NCBI GenBank assembly: GCA_003220985.1
Contig: QHTY01000233.1
Location: 4,083 to 14,664 of the forward strand
DNA length: 10,582 bases
DNA from: Gemmatimonadota bacterium
GTDB lineage: Bacteria; Gemmatimonadota; Gemmatimonadetes; Gemmatimonadales; GWC2-71-9
Direction of reading: 5' to 3'
Below are positions 1 to 8,854 of this stretch, piece by piece. The notes beneath the pieces were generated by a model. It made no database searches. It saw only the letters and a list, made by a program, of their open reading frames with translations, and was not told the DNA's origin. The first letter of the stretch is position 1, and each line of letters opens with the position of its first letter. The translations under genes and the position numbers were made by a program.

Positions 1-2654
1 TCCTGCGCCGCCGTGGTCGCGTCGGGAACCGTGAGCGCCCGGACGCGCTGGGCGTATGTCTCGTAGTAATGATCGTCCAGGCCGTACGTCACGAGCTGCT
101 CGAGCGACCCCTGCACCGCGTCCATCGTCTCCCAATTACCGGGCAGGGTGAGTGTGAGGTTCGCCTGCGCCTTCGCCAGCTCGTCGGCCGCGATGGGCTT
201 CGGACCCAGAATGCCCCGCAGCTCCCGATCGACTTCGATCATGGATTCCTTCGTCTTGTCGGTTTGCACCGGCGCGTACGCAATGAACGGGCGCTGGCCG
301 CGCGCATCCCACACGAGCGTGAACGCCCCGTAGGACCAGTGCTTGTCCTCGCGCAAATTCATGTTGACGCGCGACGTGAATTGCCCACCGAGCAATGAGG
401 TCATCGCCTCGATCGCGTATTCGTGCTGGTTGGCTTTGGGGGGCGCGAGATCGGCGGCGAAGATGATCGACTGCTCCGACCCGGGACGATCGAGGATGTA
501 GACGAGCGGCCGCGGCTGATCCGCAACGGCGCTCACATTCTTCTGCGGCACGTCGCCCGCCTGCCAGCTGCTGAACAACCGCGCCAGCTTCGGCTGGATC
601 TCGGCCAGCGAGATGTCGCCCACGACGACGAGCGTCGCGTGGTTCGGCTTGAACCAGGTCCGGTGGAAGCGCACCAAGTCGTCCCGCGTCATCCGCGTCA
701 CCGACTCCTCGGTCCCGGAGCCGGTCAGCGGATTGCCATAGGCATGCTTGGCGCCATAGAGCAGCTGCGGAAACACGCGCAAGGCCATCTGCACGGGTTG
801 CACCTTCTCTCGTTGGATGCGCGCGACCCGTTGCCGCTGCTGCCGCTGGAAATCAGCCTGCGGGAAGGCCGGATTGAGGACGACGTCCGCGAAGATGTCG
901 AGCGCCGGATCGAGCGTCTCCTTGAGGGTCGATAACGACACACTCGAGACGTCGAGCTGTGAGCCGGCGCTGAGATCCGCGCCGAGCTGCGACAACGTGT
1001 CGCTGATCTGCAGCGCCGTGCGCGTCCGTGTCCCTTCGTCCAACATGTCCAGGGTGAGACTCGCGGTCCCCGGCGTCGCGAACTGATCGGCGGCGTACCC
1101 GGCGTCCATGAGCAGCGTCAGGTTGACCTGCGGAATCGAGTGACGCTCGGCGAGCACGATCTTGAGACCGTTCGGAAGGGTGGCGCGAGCGATCGCAGGG
1201 AAGCGAGCGTCGGGCGGTGTCCCGGCCGCGGGCAGCTTGGAGCGATCCGCCCCACTCGCTACGACATCGTACGCCGGGTACGGGCGGACTTCGACGACCA
1301 AATCGCCGTCGCCGAGCCAGCGCGCGGCGGCCGATCGCAGGTCCGCCGCGGTCGCGGTCGCGATGCGCTGGCGCGTCACCTGATAATGGTCGGCGTTGCC
1401 GGCGTACACCTCGTTCATCGCCAGGACGTCTGACTTGCCGCCAAACCCGCCGATCCGCTCGATGCCGCGGATGAAGTTGGCGCGCGATTGCGTCTTGACG
1501 CGGCGCAGCTCGCTGGGCGTCGGGCCCCCCCCGGGCCCGATGAACCGGGCGAGCTCTTCATCGATGGCGCGCTCGACGCGGGCGAGATCGCCACCCGGCT
1601 TGGCCGTCGCGCGAATCACGAGTTGTCCCGCGATCTCCCGCAGGTCCACGTACGCGACGACGTCGGTCGCGATCTGCTCGTCATAGACAAGCCGCTTGTA
1701 GAGCCGCGAGGTCTTGCCCGCGGCGAGCACGTCGGTCACGAGATCGAGGTAGTCACCGTCCGCCGATCCGAACTGCGGGATGTTCCACTGCTTGTAGATG
1801 CGCGCCTGCGGCACGCGATCTTGCATGATCTCCCGGTGCGAACCGGTCCGTTTCGCGATCCAGACGTCCTGCTTCGCGATCGGCGGCGTGGCGGGAATAT
1901 CGCCGAAGTACTGGTCGACCTTCTGCCGCGCGGTTTCGGGCGTGATGTCGCCGGCCAGTACGATCACCGCGTTGTTGGGTCCGTAATACGTGCGGAACCA
2001 GTTCTTCACGTCCTCGACGGAGGCGGCGTTCAGGTCCTCCATCGAGCCGATCACCGTCCATGAATACGGATGACCGGCTGGGAACGCGCCCTCGGCCATC
2101 AGCAAGTTGACTTTGCCGTACGGCTGGTTTTCTCCCTGGCGCTTCTCGTTCTGCACGACGCCCCGCTGCTCGTTCACCTTCGCGGTGTCGATGACGCCGA
2201 GCAGATGGCCCATGCGGTCCGATTCCATCCACAGCGCGACATCAAGCGCAGTGGTGGGGACGTTCTCGAAGTAATTGGTGCGATCGTTGTTCGTGGTGCC
2301 GTTCTGATCCGTCGCGCCAATGCGCTCGAAGGGCTGGAAGTAGTCGTCGTTGAAGTGCTCGCTGCCGTTGAACATCAGGTGCTCGAAGAGATGCGCGAAC
2401 CCCGTCCGGCCCGGCCGCTCATTCTTCGAGCCCACGTGGTACCAGATGTTCACGGCAACGATGGGTGCCTTGTGATCCTCATGGACCAGCAGCGTCAACC
2501 CGTTTTTCAATGTGAACCGCTGATAGGGGATCGTGATGGGCGCCGGCTCGGCGGCTCGGGCACGGGCCCGTGTGGATCGGGCGGGACGCTGGGCGGGTAA
2601 CGTTGCTGCCGCCACGAACCCCAGCAGCAGGGGCACTAAGAGCGTACGCGACAT
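1..2654 (-). CDS. Exported M16 family zinc metallopeptidase, two M16 units, 3' end outside the window
   Basis: Reading frame open from ATG at 2654 to the left edge, 884 complete codons with no stop, so the C-terminus is missing. A strong Shine-Dalgarno AAGGAG (2662-2667) sits 7 nt before the ATG. The N-terminus MSRTLLVPLLLGFVAAATLPA looks like a signal peptide, cut near residue 21, followed by an Arg/Ala-rich stretch; export to periplasm or outer membrane is inferred. The inverted zinc motif HLFEH is at residues 88-92 and the third ligand is probably Glu170 in VVQNEKR, 78 residues later, the usual M16 spacing. The second half repeats the fold but the equivalent of HxxEH is degenerate (around LTLDMLDEGT). 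It carries the substrate-binding Arg/Tyr pair, Arg768 and Tyr775, in NLREDKHWSYGAF. This arrangement, an active N-half fused to an inactive C-half, is known for long M16 proteins. Substrate is unknown, probably unfolded peptides. Transcribed divergently from the acyl-CoA dehydrogenase gene. Confidence 0.95.
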   Translation of the reverse strand, partial: MSRTLLVPLLLGFVAAATLPAQRPARSTRARARAAEPAPITIPYQRFTLKNGLTLLVHEDHKAPIVAVNIWYHVGSKNERPGRTGFAHLFEHLMFNGSEHFNDDYFQPFERIGATDQNGTTNNDRTNYFENVPTTALDVALWMESDRMGHLLGVIDTAKVNEQRGVVQNEKRQGENQPYGKVNLLMAEGAFPAGHPYSWTVIGSMEDLNAASVEDVKNWFRTYYGPNNAVIVLAGDITPETARQKVDQYFGDIPATPPIAKQDVWIAKRTGSHREIMQDRVPQARIYKQWNIPQFGSADGDYLDLVTDVLAAGKTSRLYKRLVYDEQIATDVVAYVDLREIAGQLVIRATAKPGGDLARVERAIDEELARFIGPGGGPTPSELRRVKTQSRANFIRGIERIGGFGGKSDVLAMNEVYAGNADHYQVTRQRIATATAADLRSAAARWLGDGDLVVEVRPYPAYDVVASGADRSKLPAAGTPPDARFPAIARATLPNGLKIVLAERHSIPQVNLTLLMDAGYAADQFATPGTASLTLDMLDEGTRTRTALQISDTLSQLGADLSAGSQLDVSSVSLSTLKETLDPALDIFADVVLNPAFPQADFQRQQRQRVARIQREKVQPVQMALRVFPQLLYGAKHAYGNPLTGSGTEESVTRMTRDDLVRFHRTWFKPNHATLVVVGDISLAEIQPKLARLFSSWQAGDVPQKNVSAVADQPRPLVYILDRPGSEQSIIFAADLAPPKANQHEYAIEAMTSLLGGQFTSRVNMNLREDKHWSYGAFTLVWDARGQRPFIAYAPVQTDKTKESMIEVDRELRGILGPKPIAADELAKAQANLTLTLPGNWETMDAVQGSLEQLVTYGLDDHYYETYAQRVRALTVPDATTAAQ

Positions 2655-2720
2655 GAGGAAGCTCCTTCACGAAAGGCTGACGGCGGGCTGAACGGGGTGA
2701 AGATATTACATTTAGGAAGC
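2655..2720. promoter_or_regulatory. Divergent intergenic region between peptidase and acyl-CoA dehydrogenase genes
   Basis: This 66-bp gap must hold the promoters of two divergent genes. It contains the peptidase Shine-Dalgarno (2662-2667, minus strand) and an AT-rich island around 2701-2714. TATTAC at 2704-2709 could be a -10 element for the plus-strand gene, and ATATTA read on the minus strand gives TAATAT for the peptidase. I see no convincing -35 hexamer at a 16-18 bp spacing for either, so the promoter call is tentative. Confidence 0.45.
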
Positions 2721-4571
2721 ATGGCTACCCTCGCAGAGCCAAAACGCCCGGTCAGCGCCGCGGAGGCGCGTGAAGTCGCGGAAGCGGCACGCGAGGAGCA
2801 GTGGGCGGCGCCGAGTTTCGTCCGCGAGCTCTTCCTCGGCAACCTGCGGATGGATCTGATCCATCCCTACCCCGAACAAGATCCTGACGAAGTCTCCCGC
2901 GCCAAGCCGTTCCTCGACAAGCTCGAGCGGTTCTTGCGCGAGGACGTCGACTCCGACCGCATCGATCGGGAAGGCGAAATCCCCGAGAACGTGATTCAGG
3001 GCCTGCGGGAGCTCGGCGCCTTCGGCATCAAGATTCCCCGCGAGTACGGGGGGCTCGGCCTGTCGCAGCTCTCGTACATGAAGGCGATCGAGCTCGTTTC
3101 GTCGGTGGATGGCTCGCTGACCGCACTGCTCTCCGCGCATCAATCGATCGGCGTTCCCCAGCCGCTCAAAATGTTCGGCAACGAGGCGCAGAAGAAAAAG
3201 TATTTCCCCCGTCTCGCCAAAGGTGCGATCTCCGCATTCGCCTTGACCGAACACGGCGTCGGGTCCGATCCAGCGGCGATGGAGACGAGCGCCGTCCCGA
3301 GCGACGACGGTGATGCCTGGATCCTGAACGGCGAAAAACTGTGGTGCACCAACGGCACCAAGGCTGAGCTGCTGGTCGTGATGGCGCGCACGCCTTCGAA
3401 GATGGTCGGGGGCAAAGAGAAGAAGCAGATCACCGCGTTCATCGTCGAGATGGACTGGCCCGGCGTCGAAGTCGTGTATCGCTGCCATTTCATGGGTCTG
3501 AAGGCGCTCTACAACGGCGTGATCCGCTTCACCAACGTCCGTGTGCCCAAGGAAAACGTGCTGTGGGGCGAGGGCAAAGGGTTGAAGCTCGCGCTCATTA
3601 CGCTGAACACCGGCCGGCTCACGTTGCCGATCTCTTCGGTTGCCGCGGGGAAGCGCTGTCTCGAGATCGCGCGCCGCTGGGCCGCCGAGCGCGTGCAGTG
3701 GGGCCGGCCGATCGGCCAGCACGATGCGATCGCGCAAAAGCTCGGCTCCATGGCCGCGAACACCCTCGCGATGGAAGCGGTCGCCGAGCTGTGCGGGGCG
3801 ATGGCCGAGCGCGGTGGGTACGACATCCGCCTCGAGGCGGCGATCGCCAAGCTGTACAACTCCGAAGCCGGCTGGCGCATCATCGACGACACCGTGCAAA
3901 TCCGCGGTGGCCGCGGGTACGAAACCGCCGACTCGCTGCGCGCGCGCGGTGAGACGCCGGTGCCCGTCGAGCGCATCATGCGCGACTTCCGCATCAATCT
4001 GATTTTCGAGGGCTCCTCCGAAATCATGCACCTGTTCATCGCGCGCGAAGCGGTCGACAAGCATCTCCAGGTCGCGGGCGACGTCGTGATGCCCGGGAAA
4101 ACGCCGCGCGAGCGGCTCGCCGGTCTGGCGCGCTCGGCGGGGTTCTACGGTTGGTGGTATCCCTCGCGGTGGATCGGCTGGAGCCTCTGGCCGCGCTACG
4201 CCGAATTCGGGCGGCTCGCGAAGCACGTGCGCTTCGTCGAGCGGAGCTGCCGGCGGCTCGCGCGCAGCGTGTTCCACTCGATGATCCGGTTCGGACCAAA
4301 GCTCGAGCTGCGGCAGTCCGTGCTGTTCCGTCTGGTCGACGTGGCGGGCGAGCTGTTCGCCATGGCGGCGACGTGCTCGCGGGCGCAACGGCTGTTCGCG
4401 CGCGACCCCGCCGCCGGGGTCCGGGCCGTGAAGCTGGCCGACTTGTTCTGCCGGCAGGCGCGGCGTCGGGTGCGCTCGGCGCAACGAAGATGTTCCTACG
4501 TACAAGTTCGCGCAGGAAATCCTGGCCGGGGAACACCGCTGGTTAGAGAGAGACATCGTCGAACTGGCTGA
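2721..4571 (+). CDS. Acyl-CoA dehydrogenase, long-chain/very-long-chain type, C-terminal tail frameshifted
   Basis: FAD enzyme that would make the 2,3-double bond in acyl-CoA, first step of beta-oxidation, passing electrons to ETF. The open frame codes 616 residues, the size class of VLCAD/ACAD9 and large bacterial FadE-like proteins. In order: N-terminal helical domain with IPREYGGLGLS; middle domain with FALTEHGVGSDP (173-184) and WILNGEKLWCTNGT; FAD/tetramer-contact motif RVQWGRPI (324-331); and FEGSSEI, whose Glu430 aligns with the VLCAD-type catalytic base. A helical C-terminal extension follows. The ATG at 2721 has AGGA (2714-2717) only 3 nt upstream; an in-frame GTG at 2697 has poorer support. 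After residue ~584 (RRRVR) the family tail continues in another frame and ends at 4575, while this frame stops at 4571 (separate entry). A 614-residue antisense open frame over the gene is a composition artefact. Confidence 0.93.
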   Translation: MATLAEPKRPVSAAEAREVAEAAREEQWAAPSFVRELFLGNLRMDLIHPYPEQDPDEVSRAKPFLDKLERFLREDVDSDRIDREGEIPENVIQGLRELGAFGIKIPREYGGLGLSQLSYMKAIELVSSVDGSLTALLSAHQSIGVPQPLKMFGNEAQKKKYFPRLAKGAISAFALTEHGVGSDPAAMETSAVPSDDGDAWILNGEKLWCTNGTKAELLVVMARTPSKMVGGKEKKQITAFIVEMDWPGVEVVYRCHFMGLKALYNGVIRFTNVRVPKENVLWGEGKGLKLALITLNTGRLTLPISSVAAGKRCLEIARRWAAERVQWGRPIGQHDAIAQKLGSMAANTLAMEAVAELCGAMAERGGYDIRLEAAIAKLYNSEAGWRIIDDTVQIRGGRGYETADSLRARGETPVPVERIMRDFRINLIFEGSSEIMHLFIAREAVDKHLQVAGDVVMPGKTPRERLAGLARSAGFYGWWYPSRWIGWSLWPRYAEFGRLAKHVRFVERSCRRLARSVFHSMIRFGPKLELRQSVLFRLVDVAGELFAMAATCSRAQRLFARDPAAGVRAVKLADLFCRQARRRVRSAQRRCSYVQVRAGNPGRGTPLVRERHRRTG

Positions 4572-4575
4572 GTAG
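4473..4575 (+). other. Frameshift scar in the acyl-CoA dehydrogenase C-terminus
   Basis: Up to codon 4470-4472 the frame reads a normal family sequence (ADLFCRQARRRV). From about 4483 the family-like tail is found one frame over: NEDV, then YKFAQEILAGEHRWLERD, ending in a TAG at 4573-4575. The annotated frame meets a TGA at 4569-4571, so both frames stop within 4 bases. From memory of the family, a conserved LF..LW-type segment of about six residues should lie between RRRV and the Asn-Glu-Asp. Only 10 nt separate them here, which suggests a deletion of about 17-20 nt. A sequencing or assembly error cannot be excluded. Confidence 0.65.
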
Positions 4576-4577
4576 GT

Positions 4578-4609
4578 CGGATCGGCGGATCGCCGGATGG
4601 GCGGATCGC
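4578..4609. repeat. Four-copy 8-bp tandem repeat, consensus CGGATSGS
   Basis: CGGAT begins at 4578, 4586, 4594 and 4602, an exact 8-bp period. The four units are CGGATCGG, CGGATCGC, CGGATGGG and CGGATCGC. The array starts 3 bp after the original dehydrogenase stop (4575) and lies in the 106-bp gap before the four-helix-bundle gene. The rest of that gap, 4610-4681, is more AT-rich. It holds a TTGATT (4641-4646) that could be a -35, but no matching -10. No terminator hairpin with a T-run was found. Confidence 0.8.
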
Positions 4610-4681
4610 GTCGCGTTATTTAGGTCCTAGCTGCGCGTTTTTGATTCATCCCTTTACATCGTCATCGGTACCTTTTCCCCC

Positions 4682-5368
4682 ATGATGCCTTACGAGCGAT
4701 TCGACGCGTGGCACGCATGCTATGCGTTGACTCTCGTCACGTATCGAATCACAGCTCAGTTCCCAACTCACGAACGATACGGTCTCGTATCCCAGATGCG
4801 TCGGGCAGCCTTTTCCACCGCCGCGAACATTGCTGAGGGGGCGGCAAAACGCGGACGCGCGGAGTTTCGACGGTTTCTCGATATGAGTCTGGGGTCGCTT
4901 TCCGAACTGTCCGTGGCGATTCGTCTCGCGAAGGATCTCTCATACATCGATACGAAACAGGGACAAGAAATCAGCGAGGCATGCTCACGAGCGGGAAAAG
5001 TAACGATGGGACTTTACAAGGCGGTGCCACGCCGCTTGATGCGCAATCATGATGCTCTTCAAGCGCTCCGGTGCATCAGCGCCTGCGTCGCCGTATGGCG
5101 AAGGATGCCCTTCTTGTTCCATCACCACGCTCGGGCACACGAACGCATACTGCCGCGCCCGAATCCGATCCGCCGCCGGCTGCGTCGCGACTGGCGTCGC
5201 AATCACCACCTCACGCGCGCCGAGCCCTGCGGCGGCCTTGGCCGCCGCCAGCACCTTCCACGGGTAGACGATCTGGCCCTCGACGATCACCGCCGTGCGT
5301 CCTTCCAGTTTCTTCACGGGCCGCTCTGTCCGATACAGCACGAGGTCCTGTTTGACGCGCGCCCGTGA
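4682..5368 (+). CDS. Four-helix-bundle protein (23S rRNA intervening-sequence protein family), no stop of its own
   Basis: Residues 1 to about 118 match the family: the sequence around residues 33-75 has YGLVSQMRRAAFSTAANIAE followed by EFRRFL and GSLSEL, the conserved core. The family is about 115-130 residues, forms small helical-bundle oligomers and has no firmly known biochemical role; members are often found as isolated genes or inside rRNA intervening sequences. Start is ATG 4682 or the adjacent ATG 4685; no Shine-Dalgarno is visible (the upstream run is CTTTTCCCCC). The expected end is near 5036-5040, and stops in the two other frames lie exactly there (TGA 5037-5039 and TGA 5050-5052). 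This frame has none and runs to 5368 as antisense of the phosphoribosyltransferase-like gene. The extension is Arg/His-rich and probably not native. GC is lower than its neighbours (31 of 60 bases in 4741-4800, against 48 of 60 in 3661-3720), which hints at acquisition. Confidence 0.8.
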   Translation: MMPYERFDAWHACYALTLVTYRITAQFPTHERYGLVSQMRRAAFSTAANIAEGAAKRGRAEFRRFLDMSLGSLSELSVAIRLAKDLSYIDTKQGQEISEACSRAGKVTMGLYKAVPRRLMRNHDALQALRCISACVAVWRRMPFLFHHHARAHERILPRPNPIRRRLRRDWRRNHHLTRAEPCGGLGRRQHLPRVDDLALDDHRRASFQFLHGPLCPIQHEVLFDARP

Positions 5369-5677
5369 CTCGTCGATCGCCGCCTGCAACTTCTCGAGCA
5401 GATTCATGCCCGGCTGGAAATCGGGATCCATCTCCGCGGGCGCCGACTCTGCCATGGCACCGATGGGTGCGAGATTCGCGCCCAGTTTAATGAACGATGC
5501 GACCAGCACGTCGAACTGCGCCCCCATGGCCTTAGCAGCATGGGCCGCAATCTCGACGCCTTCCGGCGTAATCCCGAGCAAGATGCACGATTGGTAGCCG
5601 CGGGCCGCCAGCTGTTGTCCCAAGAGCGCACCGGCACTCGAGCGGGTTGGATAGAGACTGGGGCGGGGCTGAGCCAC
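4985..5677 (-). CDS. Phosphoribosyltransferase-like protein (COG1926-like) lacking a PRPP loop
   Basis: I place this with the predicted phosphoribosyltransferases of the COG1926 type from its overall pattern: YPTRSSAGALLGQQL (residues 9-23, cf. F.dR..AG..LA), GITPEGVEIA (35-44, cf. LPRGGVPVA), a middle helical part with ARVKQDLVLYR, then LEGRTAVIV and a VVIATPVA strand. The diagnostic PRPP-binding loop after the VIV strand (family form roughly VDDGIATGAT) reads VEGQIVYPWK here, with neither the acidic pair nor the Gly/Thr loop, so transferase activity is doubtful. GTG 5677 is chosen because homologues begin just before the Y.tR..AG segment. An in-frame TTG at 5719 would add 14 residues encoded partly by the GACGGTA words. 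Neither start has a good Shine-Dalgarno. The homologous region ends near MIAH (about 5048); the last ~18 residues are antisense to the four-helix-bundle domain. Function unknown. Confidence 0.65.
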   Translation of the reverse strand: MAQPRPSLYPTRSSAGALLGQQLAARGYQSCILLGITPEGVEIAAHAAKAMGAQFDVLVASFIKLGANLAPIGAMAESAPAEMDPDFQPGMNLLEKLQAAIDESRARVKQDLVLYRTERPVKKLEGRTAVIVEGQIVYPWKVLAAAKAAAGLGAREVVIATPVATQPAADRIRARQYAFVCPSVVMEQEGHPSPYGDAGADAPERLKSIMIAHQAAWHRLVKSHRYFSRS

Positions 5678-5694
5678 GGCTGCCAAGATAGAAT

Positions 5695-5711
5695 GACGGT
5701 AAGGGACGGTA
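5695..5711. repeat. Two direct GACGGTA words, 10-bp pitch
   Basis: GACGGTA occurs at 5695-5701 and 5705-5711 (TACCGTC on the minus strand), upstream of the preferred start of the phosphoribosyltransferase-like gene and of the divergent citrate synthase gene. The word is the same as in the seven-copy palindromic array at 7351-7437. Here the copies are on the same strand and about one helical turn apart. Confidence 0.6.
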
Positions 5712-5763
5712 AAGGCCAAAAAAGCAGGTTATCTTTTCGGCCTCCAACATCCAGGACCTAGGA
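5712..5763 (+). promoter_or_regulatory. Upstream region of citrate synthase, weak promoter candidate
   Basis: TATCTT at 5730-5735 is a possible -10 for the plus strand, but no TTGACA-like -35 lies 16-18 bp before it; the repeat words occupy that area. AGGA at 5760-5763 directly abuts the GTG start, too close for ordinary Shine-Dalgarno pairing. The in-frame TAA at 5710-5712 and the absence of any ATG, GTG or TTG codon between it and 5764 make GTG 5764 the first possible start. Confidence 0.35.
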
Positions 5764-7053
<1,290 letters not shown>

Positions 7054-7058
7054 GCCAT

Positions 7059-7352
7059 ATGCCCACCTACATCCTGCTGTCCAACCTGACGGATGAAGGC
7101 GCCAAGGCGCTCAAAAACAATCCCAAGCGGCTGCAGGAAGTGAACAAAGAGATCGAAAAGTTCGGGGCCAAGGTGACAATGCAGTACGCCGTGCTGGGCC
7201 CCTACGACTTTGTGAGCATCGTGGACTGTCCGGACAACGAAACCATCGCCCGGGTCTCGGTGGAGCTCGCGTCACGCGGCAGCATCCGATTGATGACGCT
7301 GGCGGCGACTCCGGTCGCGAACTTCATAAGAACGCTGAAGACTAAAGACTGA
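7059..7352 (+). CDS. GYD domain protein, 97 residues
   Basis: A complete small protein of the GYD superfamily: MPTYILLSNLTDEGAKAL at the start, a central AVLGPYDFVSIVDCPD holding the family's G-[PY]-[YH]-D motif, and a terminal strand with SIRLMTLAATPV. The fold is expected to be a ferredoxin-like alpha/beta barrel forming dimers, as in DUF1330- or NIPSNAP-like small proteins; no reaction is established for the family. The start is ATG 7059 with GGAG at 7046-7049 (9-nt spacer), located inside the end of the citrate synthase gene, so translational coupling is likely. The 5-bp gap to citrate synthase implies co-transcription. A role linked to acetyl-CoA or citrate metabolism is only inference from position. 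The TGA stop (7350-7352) shares its GA with the first GACGGTA word of the downstream array. Confidence 0.93.
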   Translation: MPTYILLSNLTDEGAKALKNNPKRLQEVNKEIEKFGAKVTMQYAVLGPYDFVSIVDCPDNETIARVSVELASRGSIRLMTLAATPVANFIRTLKTKD

Positions 7353-7429
7353 CGGTAGGTGATACGACGGTAAGAGAACCGACGGTAGGTGAGACGACGG
7401 TACCGTCGTAGCACCTACCGTCGATATAT

Positions 7430-7437
<8 letters not shown>
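7351..7437. repeat. Palindromic GACGGTA array with 15-bp pitch, candidate bidirectional terminator
   Basis: GACGGTA starts at 7351, 7366, 7381 and 7396, exactly 15 bp apart. The reverse complement TACCGTC starts at 7401, 7416 and 7431, again 15 bp apart. The arms fuse at the 12-bp perfect palindrome GACGGTACCGTC (7396-7407). The 8-bp spacers are also related (unit consensus about GACGGTARGWGANAC). Folding about 7401/7402 pairs every inner GACGGTA with a TACCGTC, giving an imperfect stem over about 7364-7439, followed on the plus strand by TTTT (7439-7442). It fills the gap between convergent genes and overlaps both stop codons. A terminator role is inferred. Confidence 0.85.
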
Positions 7438-8641
<1,204 letters not shown>

Positions 8642-8645
8642 ACTA

Positions 8646-8745
8646 CTCCTTCATGTACACACGCACGTCCCGAGACGAGCCAATCTCATCTCGACATGGA
8701 CGTAGCTTCAGTTTTTTGAACCTGGGGAGAAAACCGTGCGTGTGT
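8646..8745 (-). promoter_or_regulatory. Structured 5' leader of the helicase mRNA
   Basis: Two nested inverted repeats precede the helicase. The outer one is an 11-bp perfect pair: 8735-8745 and 8657-8667 (ACACACGCACG / CGTGCGTGTGT in the transcript). The inner one is a 9-bp hairpin, 8685-8693 with 8671-8679, loop of 5 nt; its single non-Watson-Crick position is U-G in the minus-strand RNA but C-A in the plus-strand sense, so the helix fits best as helicase mRNA. The outer helix ends 5 nt before the AAGGAG, so folding could control access to the ribosome site. Function is inferred. No known riboswitch was recognised. Confidence 0.6.
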
Positions 8746-8854
8746 TCAGCGACGGAGTCCCTGAGCGGGACTGTCCTTGAGGGATGCCAGCTCGCGGTTC
8801 CTTGCGATGGGAAACCTAACTAGAAGTGCTCAGTAAACCAAGCCCCTGCAAAGA
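8746..8854. other. Intergenic stretch with a small hairpin, upstream of the helicase leader
   Basis: No gene is seen here. AGTCCC (8756-8761) and GGGACT (8767-8772) form a perfect 6-bp hairpin with a 5-nt loop, and TCCCT...AGGGA repeats allow an alternative pairing just beyond. The stretch should contain both the helicase promoter and the end of the amidohydrolase transcript, but I see neither a clear -35/-10 pair nor a hairpin followed by a T-run. Confidence 0.4.

Noticed and set aside
423..2600. Plus-strand open frames at 423-935, 1140-1433, 1488-2063 and 2070-2600
   Set aside because: All are antisense to the M16 peptidase, whose minus frame carries the signal peptide, HLFEH motif and conserved R/Y pair through the whole stretch.
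2712..4556. 614-residue open frame antisense to the acyl-CoA dehydrogenase
   Set aside because: It covers exactly the dehydrogenase, has no recognisable domain, is Arg/His/Gly/Pro-rich, and is the usual stop-free mirror frame of a high-GC gene.
8643..8654. Three-codon upstream open frame (Met-Lys-Glu-stop) over the helicase Shine-Dalgarno
   Set aside because: Too short, no ribosome site of its own, and its codons are simply the AAGGAG motif; chance is the simpler explanation.
8657..8745. MITE or small transposon remnant bounded by the 11-bp inverted repeat
   Set aside because: The flanks (TCATGT and TCAGCG) give no convincing target duplication. The U-G pair and the Shine-Dalgarno position favour an mRNA leader.
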